Shown: piece by piece, positions 8,740-18,242 of the stretch | How the letters are laid out: the number at the start of each line of letters is the position of its first letter | How positions within the stretch are numbered: position 1 is the first letter of the stretch | Source: Mycobacterium sp. E740 | Lineage (GTDB): Bacteria > Actinomycetota > Actinomycetes > Mycobacteriales > Mycobacteriaceae | Length of the DNA stretch: 63,607 bases | NCBI RefSeq assembly: GCF_001672895.1 | Contig: NZ_LZKP01000161.1 | Span: 1-63,607, forward strand | Direction: 5' to 3' | Notes under the pieces: generated by a model | What the model was told of the DNA's origin: nothing | What the model saw: the letters and a program-made list of their open reading frames with translations, nothing else | The model's database searches: none | Position numbers and translations under genes: made by a program

Positions 8740-10243
8740 GCACACCGTCGGCGCGGTCTTGCGCGCACAGGTGAGTGCGCGCGGCGATCACCCACTGTTG
8801 ATCTGTGACGCCGATCGGCTGAGCTACGCTGAGGCAGAACAGCGCTCGGCTCGACTGGCTCGTGGTCTGATCGCGCTCGGGGCAGGCAAGGGCACCCATG
8901 TAGGCGTGCTGTACCCGAACGGATCGGCGTTCGTCGTCGCCATGCTTGCCGCCGCGCGCATCGGCGCCGTCGTCATCCCGGTGTCGACGCTGGCTACAGC
9001 ACCGGAGATCCACGAACAGCTCGCGCACTCCGATGCCGAAATCGTCTTGGCTACCGCGTCTTATCGCTCACACGACTACCGTCAGCGGCTTGCCGGCGCG
9101 CCGACGCTGCCGTTGCTGCGTCACCTCCTCATCGACGCCGATCCGACGGAGTTGGCCGACGCCGGACTGCTGGCCGCACTCGAAGACGATGTCGAACCTT
9201 CCGACGTATTGGCGATCGTCTACACGTCCGGTTCGACTAGCGCGCCGAAGGGCGTCGTGCATACGCACGCGTCGCTGCTCGACCATCAGGTCGTCCTCAA
9301 CGAGATTCGCGGGCTGACCGCGCAGGACAAGTTGTTCAGCAACTCGCCGTTCTTCTGGATCGGCGGGTTCGCGTTCTCGGTGCTCGCCACGCTGCTCGCC
9401 GGTGCAACGCTGGTGTGCTCCACCGCCGTCGACCCGGGTGAGACGCTCGATCTGCTGGAGGCCGAGAAACCCACGATGACCAACGGATTCGTGGCAGGGA
9501 TCGCCCAGCTGGCCCGGCACCCGAGCCTGCCGAGCCGCGATCTGTCGACGATGCGGCGGGGCAACCTCTATCCCATCATGGCGCCGGAAGTACGACCGGC
9601 CGATGCCGAACTGCGCCACGGCATGCTCGGCATGACCGAGGCAGGCAGCGTCATCCTCGCCGACGCCGACGAATCCGACCAGCCAGAGCAGCGGCGCGGA
9701 TCGTTCGGCAAACCGGTGCCCGGATTCGAGGTCAGGGTCATCGATCCCGACACCGCAGAGCCCGTTGGCGCCGGTGCCGTCGGCGAACTCTGCGCGCGTG
9801 GGCCGTTCATGATGCAGCGCTACTACAAACGCAGTCGCGAAGAGTGTTTCGACGCCGACGGCTGGTTCCACACCGGCGATCTCGTGCGTACGGACGCCGA
9901 CGGCTTCGTCTACTTCGTCGGCCGCCGTGACGCGATGATCAAGACCGCGGGCGTCAACGTCGCGCCCGCCGAAGTAGAACGGGCGATCGCGAAGGTGACC
10001 GGCGGCGCCGTCGCGCATGTGATCGGGCTGCCCGATGCCGAACGCGGCCAGATCGTCGCCGCGGTCATCGCGTTGGAAGACGGCAAGACGTTCGACGACA
10101 CCAGCTGCCGTGAGCGACTCAAGGCCGAATTGTCGGCCTATAAGGTCCCCCGCCGGTTCGCTGTCGTTTCCCAGGCGCGAATCCCGGTGCGGTCCAGTGG
10201 AAAGGTCGACATCTCCCGATTGGCGGAGGTCTTCGATGACTGA
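8732..10243 (+). CDS. Class I adenylate-forming acyl-CoA synthetase
   Basis: A 503-residue ligase starting with the ATG inside the end of the previous gene (8-bp overlap). Motifs: P-loop YTSGSTSAPKG (K173), GMTEAG, HTGDLVRTDADG, the A8 loop FVGRRDAMIKTAGVNVAP, and catalytic K491 in SSGKVD. The FFWIGGF segment is shared with the next protein (FFWVGGF), so these two are closer paralogues to each other than to the first ligase. Probably activates a carboxylated intermediate or the entry substrate; which one is unknown. Confidence 0.92.
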   Translation: MLEHTVGAVLRAQVSARGDHPLLICDADRLSYAEAEQRSARLARGLIALGAGKGTHVGVLYPNGSAFVVAMLAAARIGAVVIPVSTLATAPEIHEQLAHSDAEIVLATASYRSHDYRQRLAGAPTLPLLRHLLIDADPTELADAGLLAALEDDVEPSDVLAIVYTSGSTSAPKGVVHTHASLLDHQVVLNEIRGLTAQDKLFSNSPFFWIGGFAFSVLATLLAGATLVCSTAVDPGETLDLLEAEKPTMTNGFVAGIAQLARHPSLPSRDLSTMRRGNLYPIMAPEVRPADAELRHGMLGMTEAGSVILADADESDQPEQRRGSFGKPVPGFEVRVIDPDTAEPVGAGAVGELCARGPFMMQRYYKRSREECFDADGWFHTGDLVRTDADGFVYFVGRRDAMIKTAGVNVAPAEVERAIAKVTGGAVAHVIGLPDAERGQIVAAVIALEDGKTFDDTSCRERLKAELSAYKVPRRFAVVSQARIPVRSSGKVDISRLAEVFDD

Positions 10244-11723
10244 CACGATCGCCGCGTTGGTGCGCCGGCGCGCCGCTGAGTACGGCGGAAAACCGATGGT
10301 GATCGACCCCTCGGCGAGGATCACCTACGCCGAGTTGAATTCGGGCAGTTCGGAGTTGGCGGCGGCGTTCTATGCCGCCGGAGTCGGCAAGGGCAGCCGC
10401 GTCGGGTTGACCATGCCGAACTGCGCCGAGTGGGTGCGCATCGCGATCGCCTTGACGCGGATCGGCGCGGTGCTGGTGCCGTTGAGCACGCTGCTGCAGC
10501 CACCCGAACTCGTTGCGCAACTTCGCACCGCGTCGGTGCAGTTCCTGGTGGCCGTCGAGGAATTCCGCGGCCATCACTACCTCGATGACGTGGCGACCGA
10601 GCGGGACAAACTGCCTGCCCTGCGCCAGGTGTGGCGGGCGGACCGGCTGCCGTGCGGTGGCTCGGCGCCGATTGACGAGATCGCCGCCGCCGTCACACCC
10701 AGCGACACGCTGGTGGTCATGTTCACCTCCGGTAGCAGTGGCCCGCCCAAGGGCGTGATCCACTCGCACGGCAATGCTTTGGGCGCGGTGCGCTCGGGCC
10801 TGTCCGCACGCTGCATATCCGCCGACACCCGGCTGTATCTGCCGATGCCGTTCTTCTGGGTGGGCGGTTTCGGCAGCGGCATCCTGTCGGCCCTGTTGAC
10901 AGGCGCCACGCTGGTCACCGAGCCGATTCCCCGGCCGGAGACCACGCTGCGTCTCGTCGAACGCGAGCGGGTCACACTGTTTCGCGGCTGGCCGGACCAG
11001 GCCGAGGCGTTGGCGCGGCAGTCCGCTTCTGTCGGAGCGGATCTGTCGTTTCTGCGGCCAGGGAGCCTACCGGCGTTGCTCCCCGCTGAGCTGCGCGGCG
11101 AACCGGGCGCGCGCGCGAACCTGTTCGGGATGACCGAGTCGTTCGGCCCGTACTGCGGGTACCCGGCCGACACCGACATGCCGCAGTCGGCCTGGGGCAG
11201 CTGCGGAAAGCCGTTCGACGACATGCAGGTTCGCATCGTCGACACCGACACCGGTGAGCCGGTGCCGACCGGAACCATCGGAATGATCCAGATCCGGGGA
11301 CCGCACGTCATGCGTGGCATCTGCCGGCGCAGCCGGGAGCAGCTGTTCACGCCCGACGGCTACTACCCCACTGGCGATCTCGGGCACCTCGACGACGACG
11401 GCTTCATGTTCTACCACGGTCGCTGCGACGACATGTTCAAGGTCAGCGGTGCGACGGTCTATCCCAGCGAGGTGGAGGAGGCTCTGCGTACCGTCGACGG
11501 GGTGCACAATGCGATCGTCACGGAGGTGGCTGGCGCCGTCGGTGCCGTGGTCGTATCGGAGCGCCCTGTCGCCGAGTTGCGCACTGAGGCCCGAAACCGG
11601 TTGAGCGCGTTCAAGGTCCCGACGGTGTGGCTGCTCGTCGGCTCTGACGACGACATCCCACGCAAGGCGACGGGCAAGGTCGACGTGCGGGCGGTGCGAG
11701 AGATGCTGCGCGAGGCTAGCTGA
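10236..11723 (+). CDS. Class I adenylate-forming acyl-CoA synthetase
   Basis: A 495-residue ligase, the last gene of the plus operon; its ATG lies 8 bp inside the previous gene. Motifs: FTSGSSGPPKG, FGMTESFG, PTGDLGHLDDDG, FYHGRCDDMFKVSGATVYP and catalytic lysine K481 in ATGKVD. Its 3' end overlaps the convergent GntR gene by 8 bp. Three non-identical ligases in one operon suggest that the pathway handles several acids or re-activates intermediates after thiolysis (inference). Confidence 0.92.
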   Translation: MTDTIAALVRRRAAEYGGKPMVIDPSARITYAELNSGSSELAAAFYAAGVGKGSRVGLTMPNCAEWVRIAIALTRIGAVLVPLSTLLQPPELVAQLRTASVQFLVAVEEFRGHHYLDDVATERDKLPALRQVWRADRLPCGGSAPIDEIAAAVTPSDTLVVMFTSGSSGPPKGVIHSHGNALGAVRSGLSARCISADTRLYLPMPFFWVGGFGSGILSALLTGATLVTEPIPRPETTLRLVERERVTLFRGWPDQAEALARQSASVGADLSFLRPGSLPALLPAELRGEPGARANLFGMTESFGPYCGYPADTDMPQSAWGSCGKPFDDMQVRIVDTDTGEPVPTGTIGMIQIRGPHVMRGICRRSREQLFTPDGYYPTGDLGHLDDDGFMFYHGRCDDMFKVSGATVYPSEVEEALRTVDGVHNAIVTEVAGAVGAVVVSERPVAELRTEARNRLSAFKVPTVWLLVGSDDDIPRKATGKVDVRAVREMLREAS

Positions 11724-12384
11724 CCACGCCCCGCTCGGTGAGGTGGGCGATCAACGGTTTCGCGCCGGCGGCGAGATGTTCGGACATCGCTTGGCGCGCC
11801 CCGGCTTCGTCGTGTCGGGCGAGCGCGTCGAGCAGGCGACGGTGGTGGGCATTGGACTTGTCGGGCCACCCGGTGATCACTGGGAACACCGACTCCGGTG
11901 CGTACCTGGTGATCTGCGACATCAACTGCGCAAGCTTCGGCGACTCCGCGGCGACGTTGATCGCGCGGTGGAACTCGTGGTTGAGCCGCATGGCCTGCTC
12001 GTCGTCGCCGACCGCATAGGCGCGTTCCAGGTCAGACTGGATCTGCTCGAGGTCAGCCAGCTGCTCTTCGGTGATGTTGACGGCGGCCCGCGCGGCGAGT
12101 TCACCTCCGATGTGCGCCTGCACGTTCGACACATCGGTGAGATCGCGTCCGGTCACCGGAAGCACGACGAATCCGCGGCGCGGCTGTTGTGCGAGCAGGC
12201 CTTCGGCTTTCAGCTCGAACAGCGCCTCGCGCACGGGTGTGACGCTGATGCCCAGTTCCGCGGCGAGCTGGTCGAGTCGCACGTATTCGCCGGCGCCGTA
12301 GGTGCCGTCGAAGATGCGCTTGCGCACGAACCGCGCGACGTCCTCGGCCAGTTGGGGTCGAAGCGCGAAATCTGGGGCCGACAC
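11716..12384 (-). CDS. GntR family regulator with FCD domain
   Basis: A 222-residue regulator starting at GTG, two bases after the stop of the acyl-CoA dehydrogenase. The wHTH reads VRKRIFDGTYGAGEYVRLDQ, then LAAELGISVTPVREALFEL. The FCD domain carries the metal-ligand-like NHEFHRAI and NAHHRRLLDAL. It is the last gene of the minus SDR-thiolase-ACAD operon and probably autoregulates it. The AT-rich palindrome at 15583-15601 is the best visible candidate site (inference). Confidence 0.9.
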   Translation of the reverse strand: MSAPDFALRPQLAEDVARFVRKRIFDGTYGAGEYVRLDQLAAELGISVTPVREALFELKAEGLLAQQPRRGFVVLPVTGRDLTDVSNVQAHIGGELAARAAVNITEEQLADLEQIQSDLERAYAVGDDEQAMRLNHEFHRAINVAAESPKLAQLMSQITRYAPESVFPVITGWPDKSNAHHRRLLDALARHDEAGARQAMSEHLAAGAKPLIAHLTERGVVS

Positions 12385-12386
12385 GA

Positions 12387-13580
12387 TCAGACCTGATAGT
12401 CGGCGAGCAGCCGCTTGCTGATGATGTTCTTCTGGATCTCGCTGGTGCCCTCGCCGATGAGCAGGAACGGTGCGTCGCGCATCAACCGCTCGATCTCGTA
12501 CTCCTTGGAGTAGCCGTAACCGCCGTGAATCCGGAAGCTCTGTTGCGTGACCTCCGAGCAGAACTCGCTCGCCAGGTACTTCGCCATCCCGGCCGCGACG
12601 TCGTTGCGCTCCCCGGAGTCCTTCAGCCGTGCCGCGTTGACCATCATCAGGTGCGCGGCCTCGACTTTCGTTGCCATCTCCGCCAATTGGAAGGCAATGG
12701 CCTGGTGTTCGGCGATCGGCCTGCCGAACGTCTGTCGCTGCTGGGCGTAGCGCACCGCCAGCTCGAACGCGCGGATGCCGACACCGCAGGCCCGTGCCGA
12801 CACGTTGACCCGGCCCACCTCGATTCCGTCCATCATCTGGAAGAAGCCTTGCCCGGGCGCGTCGCCGAGAATGTCGCCGGCCTGCGCCCCATAGCCGTCG
12901 AAGATCAACTCGGTCGTGTCGATGCCCTTGTACCCGAGCTTGTCGAGCTTGCCGGGAATGGTCAGACCCGGCGCGACTTCCCCGTAGCCGACGGGCTTTT
13001 CGACGAGGAACGCGGTCAGGTTGCGATGCGGCTTTTCGGCGCCCTCGTCGGTGCGCACCAGTACTGCGATCAACGTCGACGTGCCGCCGTTGGTCAGCCA
13101 CATCTTCTGCCCGTCGATCCGGTAGTTGCCGTCGTCGGTGCGGGTGGCGCGCGTGCGGATCGCCGCGACGTCGGAGCCCAGCTCCGGTTCGGACATCGAG
13201 AACGCTCCGCGCGTCTCTCCGGTCGCCATTCGCGGCAGGAACCGCTGCTTCTGGGCGTCGGTGCCGTGCTGGCGCAACATGTAGGCGACGATGAAATGCG
13301 TGTTCAGCACACCGGATATGCTCATCCAGCCGCGGGCGAGTTCTTCGACGCACAGCGCGTAGGTCAGCAGCGATTCGCCGAGTCCGCCGTACTCCTCGGG
13401 GATCATCAGGCCGAACAGGCCCATTTCCCGCATCTGGTCGACGATGGCCTGCGGGTAGGTGTCGGTCTTCTCGTACTCCGGCGCGTTCGGGATGATTTCC
13501 TTCTCGACGAACTGGCGCACTGTCGCAAGGATTTCAGTCTGCACCTCGGTGAGGCCGACGGTCTGGGCGAGCTTCGTCAT
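12387..13580 (-). CDS. Acyl-CoA dehydrogenase
   Basis: A 397-residue FAD-dependent acyl-CoA dehydrogenase that forms an alpha-beta double bond and passes electrons to ETF. It has the signatures GAFSMSEPELGSD and QRQTFGRPIAEHQAI, and the C-terminal LLIGEGTSEIQ, where the Glu of GEG is the usual catalytic base position. I start at ATG 13580 ([10 protein letters not shown]), which overlaps the thiolase stop by 4 bp; an upstream extension to 13631 is not coding-like. Middle gene of the SDR-thiolase-ACAD-GntR operon. Confidence 0.94.
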   Translation of the reverse strand: MTKLAQTVGLTEVQTEILATVRQFVEKEIIPNAPEYEKTDTYPQAIVDQMREMGLFGLMIPEEYGGLGESLLTYALCVEELARGWMSISGVLNTHFIVAYMLRQHGTDAQKQRFLPRMATGETRGAFSMSEPELGSDVAAIRTRATRTDDGNYRIDGQKMWLTNGGTSTLIAVLVRTDEGAEKPHRNLTAFLVEKPVGYGEVAPGLTIPGKLDKLGYKGIDTTELIFDGYGAQAGDILGDAPGQGFFQMMDGIEVGRVNVSARACGVGIRAFELAVRYAQQRQTFGRPIAEHQAIAFQLAEMATKVEAAHLMMVNAARLKDSGERNDVAAGMAKYLASEFCSEVTQQSFRIHGGYGYSKEYEIERLMRDAPFLLIGEGTSEIQKNIISKRLLADYQV

Positions 13581-14794
13581 GCGCCGACCCTTTCGAACAC
13601 CGCCGCCAGTCCCTGTCCGCCGCCGATACACATGGTCTCCAGCCCGTAACGGGCACCGCGCCTTGTCAATTCACGCGCCAGGGTGGCCAGCATGCGGCCA
13701 CCCGTCGCGCCCACCGGATGCCCGAGCGAGATGCCCGAGCCGTGAACGTTGGTGCGCTCGCGGTCGGCCACGCCGAAGTTCCATTCCCGCATCACCGCAA
13801 GCGCCTGCGCGGCGAACGCCTCGTTCAACTCGATCAGATCCATGTCGCCGAGCGTCAGCCCGGCCTTGGCCAGCGCCACCTCTGTCGCAGGTACCGGACC
13901 GATGCCCATCACGTTCGGCGCCACCCCGGCCGAACCCCACGACACCAAGCGAACCAGCGGAGTCAGCCCCAGTTCCTCGGCCTTCTCGCGAGTCGTGACC
14001 ACGCACATCGACGCGGCGTCGTTCTGGCCGCTCGCGTTGCCCGCGGTCACCGTTGCTTCCGGGTCCTGCTTGCCGAGAACGGGTTTCAGCTTCGCCAGTG
14101 ACTCGACCGAGGTGTCGGGACGCGGGTGCTCGTCGGTGTCGATCAGCTCCTCGCCCTGGCGGTTGCGCACGGTGACCGGCACGATCTCTTCGGCCAGGAT
14201 GCCGTCCTTCTGGGCGGCGACGGCACGCTGGTGAGACGTCACCGCGAGCTCGTCCTGTTCCTGTCGCGAAATACCGTATTGGCGACGGAGATTCTCCGCC
14301 GTCTCGAGCATGCCGCCGGGCACCGGGTGATGCCTGCCGCCCGCGGTGGTGCGGCCGCGCGCCAGCGAGTCGTGCAACATCACGCCGCCGGACTTGGAAC
14401 CCCATCGGATGTCGGTCGAGTAGAACGTGACATTGCTCATGCTCTCCGCTCCGCCGGCGACCACAACGTCGTTGTCGCCGTTGGCAACCTGCATGCATGC
14501 CTGGATGACGGCCTGCAGCCCCGACCCGCACCGTCGGTCGACCTGCATGCCGGGCACGGTCACCGGCAGGCCCGTGTCCAGCGCCACCACTCGCCCGATC
14601 GCCGGTGCCTCGCTGCTGGGATAGCAGTGTCCGAGGATCACGTCTTCGATTGCGGCAGCATCGATCCGAGTCCGGTCGAGCAGGCCTTTGAGCGCGGTGA
14701 CACCGAGGTCGACGGCGCTCATCGACTTGAACATGCCGCCGTAGCGGCCGATCGGTGTGCGTACCGGTTCACAGACGACGGCCTCGCGCGTCAT
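13577..14794 (-). CDS. Thiolase (acetyl-CoA C-acetyltransferase family)
   Basis: A 405-residue biosynthetic/degradative-type thiolase with Cys89 in [19 protein letters not shown], His359 in GHPVGATGG and Cys389 in MCIGGGQG, all at canonical spacing. It would release acetyl- or propionyl-CoA from a 3-ketoacyl-CoA made by the dehydrogenase and SDR encoded on either side. Coupled by 4-bp overlaps to the SDR upstream and the ACAD downstream. Confidence 0.95.
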   Translation of the reverse strand: MTREAVVCEPVRTPIGRYGGMFKSMSAVDLGVTALKGLLDRTRIDAAAIEDVILGHCYPSSEAPAIGRVVALDTGLPVTVPGMQVDRRCGSGLQAVIQACMQVANGDNDVVVAGGAESMSNVTFYSTDIRWGSKSGGVMLHDSLARGRTTAGGRHHPVPGGMLETAENLRRQYGISRQEQDELAVTSHQRAVAAQKDGILAEEIVPVTVRNRQGEELIDTDEHPRPDTSVESLAKLKPVLGKQDPEATVTAGNASGQNDAASMCVVTTREKAEELGLTPLVRLVSWGSAGVAPNVMGIGPVPATEVALAKAGLTLGDMDLIELNEAFAAQALAVMREWNFGVADRERTNVHGSGISLGHPVGATGGRMLATLARELTRRGARYGLETMCIGGGQGLAAVFERVGA

Positions 14795-15531
14795 ACGTGC
14801 CTCCCGCCCGTGACCTCGAGGACGGTGCCGGTCATGTACGACGACAGATCGCTGGCGAGGAACAGCGCCACCTTCGCCACTTCGTCGGGCTCACCGGCCC
14901 GGCCCATCGGCACCTCGGCGAGCTTCTGGTCCCAGATGTGCTGTGGCATAGCCTCTGTCATCGCTGAACGGATCAACCCCGGCTGGATCGCGTTGACCCG
15001 CACGCCGAGATGCGCCAGCTCCTTGGCGGCGGCTTTCGTCATTCCGACGATGCCCGCCTTGGCCGCCGAGTAGTTCGTCTGCCCGACGAGGCCGACCTTG
15101 CCCGAGATCGACGACATGTTGACAATCGCGCCACGCTTGTTCTCGCGCATGATCGGCGCGGCCGCCTTGAGCCCGTTCCACGTGCCCTTCAGGTGCACGG
15201 CGATGACCTGGTCGAACTGCTCCTCGGTCATCTTGCGCAGCGTCGCGTCGCGGGTGATGCCTGCGTTGTTCACCATGATGTCCAGGCCGCCGAACCGCTC
15301 GACCGCCGCGGCGACGAGTGCCGAGACGTCGTCGGCCTTGGTCACATCGCATCGCACCGCAAGCGCGACCTCAGGACCTCCGAGCCGGCCGGCCGCTTCT
15401 TCCGTCGCATCGAGGGCCAGATCGCCCAGCACCACGCGGGCACCCTCGGCGATGAAACGCTCGGCGATCGCAAACCCAAGGCCCTGCGCACCGCCGGTGA
15501 CGACGGCCGTCTGTCCGGTCAACAACGACAC
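14791..15531 (-). CDS. SDR family oxidoreductase, FabG/3-hydroxyacyl-CoA dehydrogenase-like
   Basis: A 246-residue classical [11 protein letters not shown] coenzyme turn, NNAGITRD, the Ser of MSSISG, and NYSAAKAG with the catalytic Tyr and Lys. The C-terminus [13 protein letters not shown] is typical of FabG-like 3-hydroxyacyl reductases or dehydrogenases. I use the GTG at 15531, which has GAGGAG about 10 bases upstream; another GTG at 15540 is too close to that site. First gene of the minus operon with thiolase and ACAD, so oxidation of a 3-hydroxyacyl-CoA is the likely role. Confidence 0.9.
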   Translation of the reverse strand: MSLLTGQTAVVTGGAQGLGFAIAERFIAEGARVVLGDLALDATEEAAGRLGGPEVALAVRCDVTKADDVSALVAAAVERFGGLDIMVNNAGITRDATLRKMTEEQFDQVIAVHLKGTWNGLKAAAPIMRENKRGAIVNMSSISGKVGLVGQTNYSAAKAGIVGMTKAAAKELAHLGVRVNAIQPGLIRSAMTEAMPQHIWDQKLAEVPMGRAGEPDEVAKVALFLASDLSSYMTGTVLEVTGGRHV

Positions 15532-15555
15532 CTGACTCACTCTCCTCGTGGGTAA

Positions 15556-15570
15556 GGCCCTCCGAGGGCC
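15556..15570. repeat. Short perfect hairpin in the SDR leader
   Basis: GGCCCTCCGAGGGCC is a perfect 7-bp stem with a one-base centre. It lies about 25 bases upstream of the SDR start. It could be a leader hairpin or chance G+C symmetry; nothing else supports a function. Confidence 0.25.
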
Positions 15571-15582
15571 CGATCGTCGCAC

Positions 15583-15601
15583 ATCATATTTCATATATGA
15601 T
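15583..15601. promoter_or_regulatory. AT-rich imperfect palindrome between divergent operons
   Basis: ATCATATTTCATATATGAT is an AT-rich 19-bp near-palindrome in very G+C-rich surroundings. It sits midway in the 120-bp gap between the divergent SDR-thiolase operon and the ACAD-SDR operon. It may be a promoter and operator for the GntR regulator at 11716 (inference from position). Confidence 0.45.
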
Positions 15602-15651
15602 CGCGTCCGGTCCCATAGGCGCCGTTCGCGCCAAGAGAAGAGGAGCGCGAC

Positions 15652-16824
15652 TTGACGACGCCCGAAGTCAGCGACGAGGACTTCCAGGAGATCCTGGCGC
15701 AGACTCGCCACTTCGTCCGCAACGCGGTCATCCCGCGCGAGCAGGAGATCCTGACCGGCGACGAGGTGCCGCACGACCTGCGCGACCAGGCCAAGAAGAT
15801 GGGCCTGTTCGGTTATGCGATCCCCCAGGAGTGGGGCGGCCTGGGGCTGAACCTGTCCCAGGACGTCGAATTGGCGATGGAACTCGGCTACACCTCGCTG
15901 GCCCTGCGGTCGATGTTCGGCACGAACAACGGCATCGCGGGCCAGGTTCTCGTCGGGTTCGGCACCGACGAGCAGAAGGCGCGCTGGCTCGAGCCGATGG
16001 CCACCGGTGACGTCGTCGCGTCGTTCGCGCTGACCGAGCCCGGCGCCGGCTCCAACCCGGCCGGTCTGCGCACGAAAGCCGTTCGCCAAGAAGCGGATTG
16101 GGTGATCAACGGACAGAAGCGGTTCATCACCAACGCGCCGACGGCAGACCTGTTCGTCGTCTTCGCCCGCACCCGCCCGGCGAATGCGGACGGCGCCGGA
16201 ATCGCGGTGTTCCTGGTGCCTGCCGACACCGCGGGCGTCCAGGTCGGCGTCAAGGACGCGAAAATGGGCCAGGAAGGCGCCTGGACTGCCGACGTCAGCT
16301 TCGACGACGTACGCGTGCCGGCCGAGGCGCTCGTCGGCGGCAGCGAGGACATCGGCTACCGCGCCGCGATGATCTCGTTGGCGCGCGGACGGGTGCACAT
16401 CGCCGCGCTGGCCGTCGGGGCCGCGCAGCGTGCGCTCGACGAGTCCGTGGCTTACGCGGCCACCGCAACCCAGGGCGGTACCCCGATCGGCGAATTCCAG
16501 CTGGTGCAGGCGATGCTCGCCGACCAGCAGACCGGCGTACTCGCCGGGCGCGCCCTCGTCCGCGACACCGCGCGGCAGTGGGTCAGCGGTGAAGACCGTC
16601 GGGTCGCACCGTCCGCGGCGAAGCTGTTCTGCACCGAAATGGCCGGAGACGTAGCCGATCTCGCCGTCCAGATCCACGGCGGCAGCGGCTACATGCGTGA
16701 GGTCCCCGTCGAGCGCATCTATCGCGACGTCCGACTCTTGCGGCTCTACGAGGGCACCAGCGAGATACAACGGCTCATCATCGGGACCAACCTCGTCAAG
16801 GCCGCACAGCGGGAGCGCGCATGA
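15652..16824 (+). CDS. Acyl-CoA dehydrogenase
   Basis: A 390-residue acyl-CoA dehydrogenase starting at TTG, with AAGAGGAG nine bases upstream. It shows [14 protein letters not shown], the FAD/substrate loop, and [14 protein letters not shown], with the catalytic Glu of YEG present. Length and motifs are standard. It is translationally coupled (ATGA) to a mycofactocin-coupled SDR, so the pair may perform consecutive oxidations, or the SDR may oxidise an alcohol that feeds the pathway (inference). Confidence 0.94.
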   Translation: MTTPEVSDEDFQEILAQTRHFVRNAVIPREQEILTGDEVPHDLRDQAKKMGLFGYAIPQEWGGLGLNLSQDVELAMELGYTSLALRSMFGTNNGIAGQVLVGFGTDEQKARWLEPMATGDVVASFALTEPGAGSNPAGLRTKAVRQEADWVINGQKRFITNAPTADLFVVFARTRPANADGAGIAVFLVPADTAGVQVGVKDAKMGQEGAWTADVSFDDVRVPAEALVGGSEDIGYRAAMISLARGRVHIAALAVGAAQRALDESVAYAATATQGGTPIGEFQLVQAMLADQQTGVLAGRALVRDTARQWVSGEDRRVAPSAAKLFCTEMAGDVADLAVQIHGGSGYMREVPVERIYRDVRLLRLYEGTSEIQRLIIGTNLVKAAQRERA

Positions 16825-17636
16825 GGCTCGCGGGCAAGGTCGCGTTCATCACGGGCGCCGCCCGGGGGCAAGGTCGCGCGCACGCGGTCAAGTTGGCCGG
16901 TGAGGGCGCTGACATCATCGCGACCGACATCGCCGGAGAACTGCCCGACTGCGTGCCCTACGACCACGCGACCCCGGAGGATCTCGCCGAGACCGCCAAG
17001 CTCGTCGAGGCGACCGGTCGGCGCATCCTGACCTCACAGGTGGACGTTCGGGATGCCGACGGCATGAACCGGGCCGTCGCCGAGGGCGTCGCCGCGCTCG
17101 GCCGACTCGACGTGATCGTGGCCAACGCGGGCATCTCTCCTCCGCAGGTGTGGGACGAGATCACCCCGCAGGACTTCCGCGACGTGATGGACGTCAATGT
17201 GACGGGCGCATGGGCCACCGTGATGGCGGGCGCACGGCACATCATCGACGGCGGTAGCGGCGGATCCATCATCCTGATCAGCTCCGCCGCCGGAATCAAG
17301 TTGCAGCCGTTCATGATTCACTACACGGCCAGCAAACACGCGGTCACCGGCATGGCGCGGGCCTTCGCCGCCGAACTCGGCAAGCACTCGATCCGGGTCA
17401 ACAGCGTGCACCCCGGGCCGGTGAACACTCCGATGGGCTCCGGTGACATGGTCGCCGCGATCGGCAAGGCGATGGAGACCAACCCTCAGCTGGCTAACAT
17501 GATGACGCCGTTCCTGCCGACCTGGGTCCTGCAGCCCGAGGACGTCGCCGACGTGGTGTGCTGGCTGGCCAGCGACGAGTCGCGGTACGTCACCGCGACG
17601 GGCATCTCCGTCGACCAGGGTTCGACCCAGTACTGA
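16821..17636 (+). CDS. Mycofactocin-coupled SDR family oxidoreductase
   Basis: A 271-residue SDR of the actinobacterial family that holds its nicotinamide cofactor tightly and is re-oxidised through the peptide-derived carrier mycofactocin. The family hallmark is [19 protein letters not shown], then [13 protein letters not shown] and an insertion after the second strand ([13 protein letters not shown]). NAGIS, the Ser in ISSAAG and YTASK are present. Substrates of the family are typically alcohols or carveol-like terpenoids. No mycofactocin biosynthesis genes lie in this window. Overlaps the ACAD by 4 bp. Confidence 0.9.
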   Translation: MRLAGKVAFITGAARGQGRAHAVKLAGEGADIIATDIAGELPDCVPYDHATPEDLAETAKLVEATGRRILTSQVDVRDADGMNRAVAEGVAALGRLDVIVANAGISPPQVWDEITPQDFRDVMDVNVTGAWATVMAGARHIIDGGSGGSIILISSAAGIKLQPFMIHYTASKHAVTGMARAFAAELGKHSIRVNSVHPGPVNTPMGSGDMVAAIGKAMETNPQLANMMTPFLPTWVLQPEDVADVVCWLASDESRYVTATGISVDQGSTQY

Positions 17637-17658
17637 TCCGCACACCGCGCGGGCGGAG

Positions 17659-18111
17659 TCAGCGGATGAAGCGGACGATCGACTCCGCGACGGCGGCGGG
17701 CTTTTCCGAGCCGTCGATCTCGACGGTCGTCGTCATCGTCGACTGCACCGCGCCGTCGAGCTGATCGATCTTCGTCAGCTCCGCCCTGGCACGAATCCGG
17801 CTGCCCACCTTCACCGGCGTGATGAAGCGAACCTTGTTGTAGCCGTAGTTGATTGCCATCGCGACGTTGCCGACCGTGTACAGCTGATGAGAAAAATGCG
17901 GCAGCAGTGACAACGTCAGCAGGCCGTGCGCGATCGTCTGGCCGAACGGCCCGCTCGCGGCCTTCTCCGGATCCACGTGGATCCACTGGTGGTCCTCGGT
18001 CGCGTCGGCGAACAGGTTGACGCGGTCCTGGGTGACGTCCAGCCAATCGGTGGGGCCGAGCTGGCTGCCCTCGGCCGCGATGAACTCGTCGAGGTCGTTG
18101 AACTTCTTCAC
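17659..18111 (-). CDS. MaoC family dehydratase (R-specific enoyl-CoA hydratase-like)
   Basis: A 150-residue single-hotdog MaoC protein that would hydrate 2-enoyl-CoA to (R)-3-hydroxyacyl-CoA. The hydratase-2 motif is visible as ATEDHQWIHVDPEKA followed by GPFGQTIAHGLLTLSLL, with the Asp/His pair expected for catalysis. The start is GTG at 18111 because AAGGAG lies five bases upstream. Convergent with the SDR (22-bp gap) and divergent from the ACAD pair at 18243. Confidence 0.9.
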   Translation of the reverse strand: MKKFNDLDEFIAAEGSQLGPTDWLDVTQDRVNLFADATEDHQWIHVDPEKAASGPFGQTIAHGLLTLSLLPHFSHQLYTVGNVAMAINYGYNKVRFITPVKVGSRIRARAELTKIDQLDGAVQSTMTTTVEIDGSEKPAAVAESIVRFIR

Positions 18112-18190
18112 TGCTTCTCCTTCGTACCGGCTGCTGCGGTCCTCACAGTGCCACAGCGGCGGCCATGGCAGAACCACCCCCGCCCGATCA

Positions 18191-18204
18191 CTTAGTCAAC
18201 TAGG
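18191..18204. promoter_or_regulatory. Candidate operator between MaoC and ACAD operon
   Basis: CTTAGTCAACTAGG is an imperfect 14-bp palindrome (10 of 14 positions symmetric) between divergent genes. TACTCTGTAG follows and could hold a -10 element for the ACAD operon. A TetR gene at 20616 is nearby and could act here. Assignment rests on position and symmetry only. Confidence 0.35.
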
Positions 18205-18242
18205 TTTACTCTGTAGGGCGTCCAGCAGACAGGGGAATCGAC

